Source: an uncultured Collinsella sp.
Lineage (GTDB): Bacteria; Actinomycetota; Coriobacteriia; Coriobacteriales; Coriobacteriaceae
Length of the DNA stretch: 7,194 bases
Assembly: GCA_905198825.1 (NCBI GenBank)
Contig: CAJKEF010000055.1
Span: forward strand, 1-7,194
Direction: 5' to 3'
In this document: in pieces, positions 1-5,771 of the stretch
Layout of the letters: every line of letters begins with the position of its first letter
How positions within the stretch are numbered: position 1 is the stretch's first letter
Notes under the pieces: generated by a model
The model's database searches: none
The model's input: the letters and a program-made list of their open reading frames with translations, nothing else
Told to the model about the DNA's origin: nothing
Program-made: the position numbers and the translations under genes

Positions 1-381
1 CACACGCTGACGCAGGCGGCAGATGTCGTAGTCGCCCAGGATATCCTGGCCGTCGAGCGCGATCTTGCCCTCGATGCGGCAGTCCTTGATGCCGTCGTTC
101 ATGCGGTTAAAGCAACGCAGCAACGTCGACTTGCCGCAGCCCGAAGGACCGATAAACGAGGTGATCTGCTTGTCGCGAATCTTGATGGATACGTCCTTGA
201 GCGCGTGGTGGTCGCCATAGAACAGGTCGAGGCCCTCGACGTCGATGCGCGTCGGCGAGGCCGCAAGATCCTCTGCCGTGGGGCGAGTCGCATCCCCAAC
301 CTCGCGCTCGTGCGCGGCCTCGGCCTGCGCTTTCATGAGTTCTTCAAGCTCCGTGGGCTCCACAGCCGCAGCAGCCGTCAT
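1..381 (-). CDS. pstB: Phosphate ABC transporter ATP-binding protein PstB (5' part, cut by window edge)
   Basis: This is the N-terminal 127 codons of the ATPase that powers the PstSCAB high-affinity phosphate importer at the inner face of the membrane. The reading frame is open from the ATG at 381 to the window edge. The Walker A loop GPSGCGKST lies at residues 78-86 inside the PstB-typical run FIGPSGCGKSTLLRCFNRMND. An upstream FYGDHHALKDVS and a downstream GKIALDGQDI also match PstB. The start is set by a GGAGG eight bases upstream. About 35 residues precede the usual PstB beginning; this extension is rich in Ala and Glu and is not part of the fold known for the family. The gene follows the sensor kinase on the same strand after 103 bp, and pstS, pstC and pstA are not immediately upstream as they would be in a classical order. 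The Walker B, signature and D-loop lie outside the window. Confidence 0.93.
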   Translation of the reverse strand, partial: MTAAAAVEPTELEELMKAQAEAAHEREVGDATRPTAEDLAASPTRIDVEGLDLFYGDHHALKDVSIKIRDKQITSFIGPSGCGKSTLLRCFNRMNDGIKDCRIEGKIALDGQDILGDYDICRLRQRV

Positions 382-484
382 ACCGCATACCTCCACATCG
401 ATATCAATTCAGCAGTATCGATAGTAGGAATCGCGGCTCATATGCACGTGAGCGCATTGTCAAGTGTTTGTAAGGGCGCCTACG

Positions 485-1723
485 CTACGTGGCGGGCAAC
501 TCGATAGTAAAAACGGTATGCTCGGGCGTCGATTCACATGCAACGGTACCGCCGTGCGCGCATACGATCTCCTTGGCGATGGCAAGCCCCAGTCCAGCGC
601 CGCCGCGATTGGTCGCACGCGCCGCATCCAGGCGATAGAACTTCTCAAAGATCACCTTGAGCTTTGCCTCAGGGATGGGATCGCCCTGATTGATAAAGCG
701 CACGCGCACGCCACCGCCGTCCCGGCGTCTGGCCTCGATCGTGATGGTCGAACCCTCATAGCTATAGGCAATAGCGTTTTTCATGATGTTGTTGAACACG
801 CGAGCCATTTTGTCGCCATCCACGAGCACCGTCAGGTCCTCGCAGATATCAACCTGGGCTTCCTTGCGCTGTTCGTTGAGAATGGGATAGAACTCGTCGG
901 CCACCTGCGCCAGCAATAGCCCCAAATCGACGTAGGCGCGGGTGAGCACAATATCGTGGAAATCGAAACGCGTGATGTCGAAGAACTCCTCGATGAGCGC
1001 GTCGAGCCGATGGGCCTTGTCGAGTGCCACGCCCGTAAAGCGCGCGCGCTGCTCAAGCGGCAAATCGGGGGCCTCCTGCAGGAGCGAAAGATAGCCCACC
1101 ACGCTGGCGAGCGGCGTACGCAGGTCGTGCGCTAGGTACGTAACCAGGTCATCTTTGCGATGCGATTCGTCACGCAAGGCCTGTTGCACCTTACGCTCGC
1201 AATCGCGCGCCCGGTTGAGCGCACCCTCGACTTCGAGAAAGTCACCGTCGATGGTATCCCACGTGTCGGGGTTATCGATCAGACGGTCCTGAATACGGGC
1301 GGCGATCACGCGGTCGGCATGCTGCTCGCCTTGCTCATAACCCTGGTAATACAGGGCACGCCCGCAAAAGAACAGGACACACACGGCGAGCGCCAGCACA
1401 AAGCCGAGCATATTGAACACAAAGGCGGCATCAAAGAACACGGGCTCGCCAATACCGCCAAGCGCCATGGCCCCGATCGCCAGCGTAATTGTCCACGCGG
1501 CACCGCCGATTACCACGCAGCGGCGAACGATTTCGAATCGATCGATCAGCAAGAAGCCAATGAGCAAAACAGCCAGAATGCCAACGATATTGTCAATGCC
1601 AATGAGTAGCAGACTCAACAAAAAGAGCAGCACCGTCGCAAGCGCGCGGTTGTCGACGACCGCCTTTATGTATTCAAAGAGTCGATCGGGCACCTCGAAT
1701 ACCCGCCTATCGTCTTTTGTCAT
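485..1723 (-). CDS. VanS-like sensor histidine kinase with four membrane helices
   Basis: A 412-residue membrane kinase that should autophosphorylate on His and pass the phosphate to the regulator encoded just upstream. Four hydrophobic segments lie at about 28-43, 46-60, 69-88 and 98-120, with only short loops, so there is no sizeable external sensor domain. A helical linker (about 121-190) leads to the H-box YLAHDLRTPLASVVGYL with phospho-acceptor H199. The ATPase domain shows the N-box NNIMKNAIAYS (311-321), NQGDPI (345-350), FEKFYR (359-364) and GGAGLGLAIA (374-383), all intact. The ATG at 1723 is chosen because GGGGGA lies seven bases upstream. The open frame continues to 1888, but that part overlaps the regulator gene. 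An in-frame ATG at 1741 has a poor ribosome site. The gap to the regulator stop is 26 bp, so they form one operon. The H-box region recalls VanS; the signal sensed is unknown. Confidence 0.93.
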   Translation of the reverse strand: MTKDDRRVFEVPDRLFEYIKAVVDNRALATVLLFLLSLLLIGIDNIVGILAVLLIGFLLIDRFEIVRRCVVIGGAAWTITLAIGAMALGGIGEPVFFDAAFVFNMLGFVLALAVCVLFFCGRALYYQGYEQGEQHADRVIAARIQDRLIDNPDTWDTIDGDFLEVEGALNRARDCERKVQQALRDESHRKDDLVTYLAHDLRTPLASVVGYLSLLQEAPDLPLEQRARFTGVALDKAHRLDALIEEFFDITRFDFHDIVLTRAYVDLGLLLAQVADEFYPILNEQRKEAQVDICEDLTVLVDGDKMARVFNNIMKNAIAYSYEGSTITIEARRRDGGGVRVRFINQGDPIPEAKLKVIFEKFYRLDAARATNRGGAGLGLAIAKEIVCAHGGTVACESTPEHTVFTIELPAT

Positions 1724-1749
1724 ATCCACTTCCCCCACCATCAAAGGCG

Positions 1750-2445
1750 TTATTCGATTATGTAGCCGACGCCCCAGACGTTTTTGATAAAGCGCGGCTT
1801 TTGAGCATCGTCGCCGATCTTTTCGCGCAGATGGCGGATGTGCACCATCACCGTATTGTTGGAGCCGGGCATAAAGTCCTCGTTCCACACCGCGCGGAAC
1901 AGGTCCTCCACGGCCACCACGCTGCCGCGATGCTCGACCAGATACAGCAAGATGGAATACTCGATGGGCGTGAGGCGCACCGGTGCACCGTCCACTGCCA
2001 CGGAGTGAGCATCGCGATTAATCTCGAGGCCATCGAGTTGGATGGTCGGCGACTCGACCGCCTGTGCGCGGCTGCCGTAGCTAGTGTAACGACGGAGCTG
2101 AGCGTGAACGCGCGCAATGAGCTCCAGCGGGCGGAACGGCTTGACCACGTAATCGTCCGCGCCAAGAGAAAGGCCTTCGATCTTATCCTGCTGGGCATCG
2201 CGCGCCGTCAGCATAATAACGGGATAGGTATGGCTAGCGCGGATGGTGCGCAGCAGCTCAAAGCCGTCGATATCGGGCAGCATGACGTCCAGCAACGCCA
2301 GATCGAACTCCTGCTCCAAAATCGCCTTGGCGGCATCTGCTCCGCTATAGGCAATCTGAACATCAAAGCCCTCTTTTGTAAGGTAGATACCAACCAGGTC
2401 GGCGATGGCCTTCTCGTCATCAACTACCAGTATGCGCTCGTTCAT
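1750..2445 (-). CDS. OmpR/PhoB-family response regulator, VanR-like
   Basis: A 231-residue DNA-binding response regulator, partner of the downstream kinase. The receiver domain (about 3-118) has the acidic pair D9/D10, phospho-acceptor D53 in LALLDVMLP, T80 and K102 in VVKPFRPLELIARV. A linker of about 15 residues leads to a winged helix-turn-helix domain (about 133-231) with NNTVMVHIRHLREKI as recognition helix and the closing VWGVGYIIE. The combination HTYPVIMLTARD, FRPLELIARVHAQLRRY and NNTVMVHIRHLREK resembles VanR more than PhoB. The start ATG at 2445 has AGGAG about six bases upstream. It is first in the operon regulator-kinase and is transcribed away from the carboxypeptidase gene, sharing a spacer with an 11-bp direct repeat that it may bind. 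The target genes are inferred only. Family assignment is firm; the VanR subgroup is from recalled sequence. Confidence 0.95.
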   Translation of the reverse strand: MNERILVVDDEKAIADLVGIYLTKEGFDVQIAYSGADAAKAILEQEFDLALLDVMLPDIDGFELLRTIRASHTYPVIMLTARDAQQDKIEGLSLGADDYVVKPFRPLELIARVHAQLRRYTSYGSRAQAVESPTIQLDGLEINRDAHSVAVDGAPVRLTPIEYSILLYLVEHRGSVVAVEDLFRAVWNEDFMPGSNNTVMVHIRHLREKIGDDAQKPRFIKNVWGVGYIIE

Positions 2446-2465
2446 GCGTGCTCCTCTCGCGCTCC

Positions 2466-2471
2466 ATTATG
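2466..2471 (-). promoter_or_regulatory. Candidate -10 element for the regulator-kinase operon
   Basis: Read on the minus strand the hexamer is CATAAT, 20 bp before the regulator start codon. No convincing -35 lies 16-18 bp further upstream; the spacer is GC-rich. A weak -35 would fit a promoter that needs an activator, and the 11-bp direct repeat at 2511-2526 sits about 40-55 bp upstream of this hexamer. Confidence 0.3.
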
Positions 2472-2510
2472 CCCGAGGCAGCGCGCGCCACACACAACAA
2501 GCGCGGGCGA

Positions 2511-2526
2511 TTAAGTCGACCTTAAG
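2511..2526. promoter_or_regulatory. 11-bp-phased direct repeat TTAAG, candidate response-regulator site
   Basis: TTAAG occurs at 2511-2515 and again at 2522-2526, an 11-bp period. It also forms a near-palindrome (TTAAG, five bases, CTTAA). OmpR/PhoB-family dimers bind head-to-tail to half-sites about 10-11 bp apart, so the geometry suits the regulator encoded at 1750-2445. It lies in the divergent spacer between that gene and the carboxypeptidase gene and stands out as AT-rich in a very GC-rich stretch. The binding is inferred; five-base half-sites can arise by chance. Confidence 0.35.
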
Positions 2527-2597
2527 CACCCTTGCGCCCATTCGAGCGCGGATGCGGGCCATGCGCGCACGCAACGATCGTCGCGGCCGGCAAACGA

Positions 2598-2603
2598 TAT
2601 ACT
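2598..2603 (+). promoter_or_regulatory. Candidate -10 element (TATACT) for the carboxypeptidase gene
   Basis: TATACT is close to the TATAAT consensus and would place transcription start near 2610, about 33 bp before the proposed GTG start at 2643. No good -35 is visible around 2575-2580. If correct, it excludes the in-frame alternative starts at 2532 (TTG) and 2607 (GTG), which would lie upstream of, or at, the transcript end. Confidence 0.35.
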
Positions 2604-2642
2604 CTAGTGCCAGAAGAGACCATCCCGTCGAAAGCGAAACCT

Positions 2643-3983
2643 GTGAAGTCCCTCACCTCTTTTGCAAAGCGCTCCGCCCAACTTGCCGCCGGCTTTGTCT
2701 GCGCTATCGCTTTTGCTGTCGGCATGCCCACCGTCGCCGGCGCCCAAGTGCTCACGACCGACAATGTTTGCGGCAAAACCGCTGATGCGCGCGGCATCAC
2801 GGCCGAAAACCTGCCCGATATCGATGCGACCAATGCCCTCGTCATGGGCAAAGACGGCACCGTCTACTATGCCCGCGGCGCCGATGAGCAGGTCAAGATT
2901 GCCTCGATCACCAAGGTCATGACCGCAATCCTGACCGTCGAAAACTGCAAGATGGACGAGAAGGTCACGGTGAGCAACGCTGCCGCCACCGTAGGCAACT
3001 CGACTGCCGGCCTGCTCGAAGGCGACGAGCTCACCGTGGAGCAGGCACTACGCGGCCTGTTGATCCCCTCGGGCAACGACGCCGCCACCGTGCTTGCCGA
3101 GTACGTAGGCAAAAAGATCGACCCCAAGACCAAAGACGCCGAGGCAACCTTTGTGAAGGCCATGAACGAGCGCGCCAAAAAGCTCGGCTGCACCGGCACG
3201 GTCTTTGAGAACCCACACGGCCTGGACTTTGATGAGTGGGCCGGCGACATGCACTCAACCGCACATGACGTGGCACTGATGATGCGGGAGGCCATGAAAA
3301 ACGATACGATTCGCGAAGTCGTCGCGAGCGAGGATTCTTGGATTGAGGTCACGGGCGCCGATGACTCAGACCATTCGCATTCCATGGACACGCACAACGT
3401 TTTGCTCGGTCAGGACGGAAACATTGGCGGCAAGACCGGCACCACCGACGACGCGGGCTATTGCTTTACGAGCGCCTACAACCGCGACGGCGACGAGGTC
3501 TACACCGTTATTTTGAACTCCACAACCAACGATCAGCGCTTTACCGATACGGCGACCCTTGCCAACTGGTACTACGGTCACAAGGTGACGGTCGCAATTG
3601 CCAATACACAGGAGAAGACCGCCAACGGCAACCCGCTCATGGCACGCATTAGCCAGACAGATTGGACGGACAAGACGATCGACGCCACGCTCGCCGATCC
3701 CACAGCGCAAGCGACCGTGTTTTCCCTTGCCGGCGAGGTGACCGAAAAGGTTAGCTACGACGATCTTTCGGGCACGGTGCATGTGGGCGACAAAGTGGGC
3801 AGCGTTACGCTCAAGCAGGACGGCACCAAGATCGCCGTCATGGACCTGGTTGCCGACGAGGAAGGCTCGGGGCCCAATCCCATCGAGTGGCTCCTTGTGA
3901 AGCTCGACCGCCTGGGCCGCCGCATCGACAACCGCCCGCTCACGGCAGAGAGCGAGACCGTAGCCAAGGCGCCCGAGGTGTAG
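2643..3983 (+). CDS. Secreted D-alanyl-D-alanine carboxypeptidase, PBP5/DacA-DacF type (peptidase family S11)
   Basis: This enzyme removes the terminal D-Ala from peptidoglycan pentapeptides outside the membrane and so controls cross-linking. With the GTG start at 2643 it has 446 residues. Residues 1-34 form a signal peptide (KSLTSFAKRS, then a hydrophobic stretch, cleavage after AGA). All three active-site motifs are present: SITK with nucleophile S88 and K91, SGN at 143-145, and KTG at 264-266 in GGKTGTTDDAGYC. A PBP5-type C-terminal domain follows, then an amphipathic helix near 412-430 (NPIEWLLVKLDRLGRRID) that could hold the enzyme on the membrane face as in DacA. The start is uncertain: no clear Shine-Dalgarno is seen, and the frame stays open back to a TTG at 2532. 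GTG 2643 is preferred because it gives a normal signal peptide and follows the likely promoter. The gene is monocistronic, closed by the terminator at 4014, and divergent from the VanR-like regulator. Confidence 0.92.
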   Translation: MKSLTSFAKRSAQLAAGFVCAIAFAVGMPTVAGAQVLTTDNVCGKTADARGITAENLPDIDATNALVMGKDGTVYYARGADEQVKIASITKVMTAILTVENCKMDEKVTVSNAAATVGNSTAGLLEGDELTVEQALRGLLIPSGNDAATVLAEYVGKKIDPKTKDAEATFVKAMNERAKKLGCTGTVFENPHGLDFDEWAGDMHSTAHDVALMMREAMKNDTIREVVASEDSWIEVTGADDSDHSHSMDTHNVLLGQDGNIGGKTGTTDDAGYCFTSAYNRDGDEVYTVILNSTTNDQRFTDTATLANWYYGHKVTVAIANTQEKTANGNPLMARISQTDWTDKTIDATLADPTAQATVFSLAGEVTEKVSYDDLSGTVHVGDKVGSVTLKQDGTKIAVMDLVADEEGSGPNPIEWLLVKLDRLGRRIDNRPLTAESETVAKAPEV

Positions 3984-4013
3984 GGCTGAGGGAACATTAC
4001 ATTTGCGATTGGA

Positions 4014-4041
4014 GAGGCGTCCAACGGGGCGCCTCTTTTTT
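4014..4041 (+). terminator. Intrinsic terminator of the carboxypeptidase gene
   Basis: A 9-bp stem (GAGGCGTCC at 4014-4022 with GGGCGCCTC at 4027-4035, one G-U pair) encloses the loop AACG and is followed directly by six T. It starts 30 bp after the stop codon. It has no T-run in the opposite direction, so it does not obviously serve the convergent gene at 4144-5295. No other structure is seen between 4042 and 4143. Confidence 0.9.
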
Positions 4042-4143
4042 AATACCTCTTAAACGGAATGCGTCAGAATCACCAAAGCGACATTGCTAGCCGTTTACCT
4101 TCGCTGTGTCTTTTCGGACCTTGAAAACGGGTCGCCGGGCATG

Positions 4144-5295
4144 CTAGTAAATCCTTTCGACCTCCTTGGTCAAGGCCCTGAACAGATCCCCGGCTGAGGG
4201 GTCTGCCCCAGGACACAGCGATTGCCAGGCACCCGTTTCTCCGATGGTGCCCGCACTCGTCATAACAAGATCGTCGCTCCGCCTGCGAATGGAGACACTA
4301 ACGGAGCTGCCATTATGGAACCCATGGATATCGACTTTATTTATGCGCCCATCAGCTAGATAGCTGATCATGACATTGATGCTGTCACCATACTCCGGCA
4401 ATTCGAAGCCGTGGGAATCCATCAATAGCTTCACATCCTGATGGTAAATGCGGGCCTCGACGACATTCTTGGGCATTTTCCCCGTCTTTGTTGGAGAGCA
4501 AAAGCTGATGCTTGGCTCCTCTTCGCTCATGCCTCGGCCAAACCTAAGCATGCACGGGCATACCGACTCAATGGTTCGCAAGGCGTCCGCCGCGACCTTT
4601 TCCTCGGTAAACATCTCCACATCGATGCCGTTTTCTTCCATATAGGCACGGTTTTTACGTTGAAGCTCTAGCCGAGCCGCAGCCTCCCCATCTCCACGCT
4701 GTTCCCAATTTCCGGAGTCGGCGACATTTCGATCGAATGTAGAATCAACGGAACATGGCGCTTGCTGTTGAGTCGGATCACTGTCGCCGAGACGCCTTAG
4801 CTCGGAGCGTCTCATCAGTAGTGTCACAATATCAAACAGCCAACCAAATCCAAAAAGGCCAAAGGTAAAGAGATATAGAAAGAAGCTACCCCACATCCGT
4901 GCATACGCCCTATGAGCGCCCGACCACCCAAGAAGGAAGCATAGCAAAAGCGCCTTGTTTGCCCTGTCAACCGACGTAATCTCTCGAGTGAGAGATTTCT
5001 GTTCAGGCTTCGCCAAAGGTGTAATTTCATGCGATGAAACAGTAATTGAGGACGTCCTTGACGCCGAGCTCCGAGCGCCTGATTTAGCAACGGCGCGAGC
5101 GACATCCCCAACTCCGACGGTCGTTCTGCTGTATACGGCATTGTAAGCAGCCTTCTTCGGATTTTTGATCCACCCCATGCCCCTCTTACCATAGCCTGGG
5201 ATTATCGCCCGCTTTACCGCGCGCTTCGCTCTGCCGGTCGTTCTTGCCTTGAGTGATGTCTTTAGATTCGGCTTACGCAGCCCGACCTTTACCAT
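4144..5295 (-). CDS. TM2-domain membrane protein with basic N-terminal region, function unknown
   Basis: A 383-residue protein in three parts. Residues 1-60 are very rich in Lys and Arg and contain IPGYGKRGMGWIKNPKKAAYN, a motif I recall from uncharacterised bacterial proteins but cannot name. A polar Ser/Thr-rich linker follows. Residues 113-161 form a TM2 domain: a first helix, the signature GAHRAY (126-131), a Gly/Phe-rich second helix and an acidic residue in GWLFDIVTLL. Residues 165-383 are a predicted soluble domain with no family I recognise; it includes scattered Cys (for example CPC at 246-248). The start ATG at 5295 has GGAG seven bases upstream. The frame remains open to 5364, but that part has no ribosome site. 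Base composition is visibly less GC-rich than the neighbouring genes. It lies alone between a convergent gene and the tRNA-Ser terminator; no promoter or terminator of its own is clear. TM2 domains are membrane hairpins of unclear role. Confidence 0.82.
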   Translation of the reverse strand: MVKVGLRKPNLKTSLKARTTGRAKRAVKRAIIPGYGKRGMGWIKNPKKAAYNAVYSRTTVGVGDVARAVAKSGARSSASRTSSITVSSHEITPLAKPEQKSLTREITSVDRANKALLLCFLLGWSGAHRAYARMWGSFFLYLFTFGLFGFGWLFDIVTLLMRRSELRRLGDSDPTQQQAPCSVDSTFDRNVADSGNWEQRGDGEAAARLELQRKNRAYMEENGIDVEMFTEEKVAADALRTIESVCPCMLRFGRGMSEEEPSISFCSPTKTGKMPKNVVEARIYHQDVKLLMDSHGFELPEYGDSINVMISYLADGRINKVDIHGFHNGSSVSVSIRRRSDDLVMTSAGTIGETGAWQSLCPGADPSAGDLFRALTKEVERIY

Positions 5296-5431
5296 ATTTC
5301 TACTCCATCCCCTCGGAACCCCACACCGGGGTGCACGAGCATGCCTGGGTCTCCCCGTTTTCAAGCGCCCCGTGTTTGCCTAATGTTCACGCCCTTTCGG
5401 ACTCTAATCCCCAGCCGCCATTCTTGATAAT

Positions 5432-5457
5432 AAAAAAGGGCCCCAAATGGGACCCTT
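5432..5457 (-). terminator. Intrinsic terminator downstream of tRNA-Ser
   Basis: On the minus strand AAGGGTCCC pairs with GGGGCCCTT (9 bp, one G-U pair) around the loop ATTT, followed by four more T after the final two T of the stem. It begins 14 bp beyond the tRNA CCA end, so it closes the tRNA transcript and separates it from the TM2 gene. Confidence 0.9.
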
Positions 5458-5471
5458 CTTCAAAGTCATAC

Positions 5472-5562
5472 TGGCGGAGAGCTGGGGATTCGAACCCCAG
5501 ATGCCCTTTTGGGGCATACTCGCTTAGCAGGCGAGCACCTTCGGCCTCTCGGTCAGCTCTCC
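5472..5562 (-). tRNA. tRNA-Ser, anticodon GCT (reads AGC/AGU)
   Basis: The minus strand folds into a 91-base class II tRNA. Acceptor GGAGAGC pairs with GCTCTCC, the discriminator base is G, and CCA is encoded at 5474-5472. The D arm begins GACCGAGAGGCCGAAGG. The anticodon stem CTCGC/GCGAG holds the loop CTGCTAA with anticodon GCT. The long variable arm ATGCCCC/GGGGCAT-like hairpin is typical of serine tRNAs. The T arm TGGGGTTCGAATCCCCA is perfect. It has its own promoter about 15 bp upstream and its own terminator, so it is a single-gene unit. No duplicate of its 3' end was found in the window. Confidence 0.97.
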
Positions 5563-5576
5563 GTAACAGCCGTTCT

Positions 5577-5605
5577 ATAGTAACCAAACAGCCGAAGTTG
5601 GGCAA
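5577..5605 (-). promoter_or_regulatory. Promoter of tRNA-Ser
   Basis: On the minus strand, -35 TTGCCC (5605-5600) and -10 TACTAT (5582-5577) are separated by exactly 17 bp. The expected transcription start is near 5570, about eight bases before the mature tRNA end. A/T tracts lie just upstream of the -35, including AAAATT at about 5614-5609, which could act as an UP element. Confidence 0.6.
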
Positions 5606-5626
5606 GGGGAATTTTGAGGCGTTTCC

Positions 5627-5646
5627 TCTTTTACCTCTCTTTTACC
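5627..5646 (-). repeat. Two-copy 11-bp direct repeat (GGTAAAAGA) upstream of the tRNA promoter
   Basis: TCTTTTACC stands at 5627-5635 and again at 5638-5646, so the nine-base unit recurs at 11 bp, about one helix turn. Seen in the direction of the tRNA, each copy supplies an AAAA tract roughly 60 and 71 bp before the expected start. This may bend DNA or bind a regulator; no function is shown. Confidence 0.5.
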
Positions 5647-5667
5647 AGTAAACGTCTCAGTCAATCA

Positions 5668-5722
5668 TCTCAACCTGTAACATCTGCAGGCCGTAATCCC
5701 CTCCAGATGTTACAGATTGAGA
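5668..5722 (-). repeat. Long inverted repeat (19-bp arms, 17-base loop) in the ATPase 3' region
   Basis: Arms 5668-5686 and 5704-5722 are inverted copies with one difference; the inner 12 bases (CTGTAACATCTG and its complement) are exact. On the minus-strand RNA the odd position is a U-G pair, so all 19 pairs form. Three more pairs (AGG/CCU) follow after a G-G mismatch, leaving a nine-base loop. On the plus strand the same position is a C-A mismatch. The hairpin starts about 50 bp after the stop of the ATPase gene at 5772. No T-run follows, so it is not an ordinary intrinsic terminator. It may be an RNA-stability, processing or protein-binding element. Confidence 0.75.
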
Positions 5723-5771
5723 CAAAGATACAAGGACGGCCCCAGCGACAGCGCGGACAGCCCATTCTTTA

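Noticed and set aside
458..463. Perfect -35 hexamer (TTGACA on the minus strand) upstream of pstB
   Set aside because: No good -10 is found at 16-18 bp; the nearest candidates are at 15 bp (TATGAG) and about 31 bp (TACTAT), so a promoter could not be supported.
464..1609. Plus-strand open frames at 464-919 and 1160-1609
   Set aside because: They are shadows of the histidine kinase gene, which has all its motifs on the other strand.
1724..1888. N-terminal extension of the histidine kinase
   Set aside because: The open frame overlaps the end of the regulator gene out of frame; a good ribosome site and normal protein start occur at 1723.
2867..3782. Minus-strand open frames at 2867-3397 and 3366-3782
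   Set aside because: They lie wholly inside the carboxypeptidase gene and show no domain.
1750..3983. A vancomycin-resistance gene cluster
   Set aside because: The regulator and kinase look VanR/VanS-like, but no vanH, ligase or vanX-type dipeptidase is present; the enzyme is an ordinary PBP5-type serine carboxypeptidase.
5318..5332. Hairpin ACCCC/GGGGT in the leader of the TM2 gene as a riboswitch or attenuator
   Set aside because: It is only 5 bp long, has no alternative structure or T-run and could be chance in GC-rich DNA.
4144..5562. Genomic island integrated into tRNA-Ser
   Set aside because: No integrase is present, and I found no second copy of the tRNA 3' end (TTCGAATCCCCA region) on the side beyond its terminator in this window.
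5387..5605. Minus-strand open frame over the tRNA
   Set aside because: It overlaps the whole tRNA gene and its terminator and has no protein-like features.
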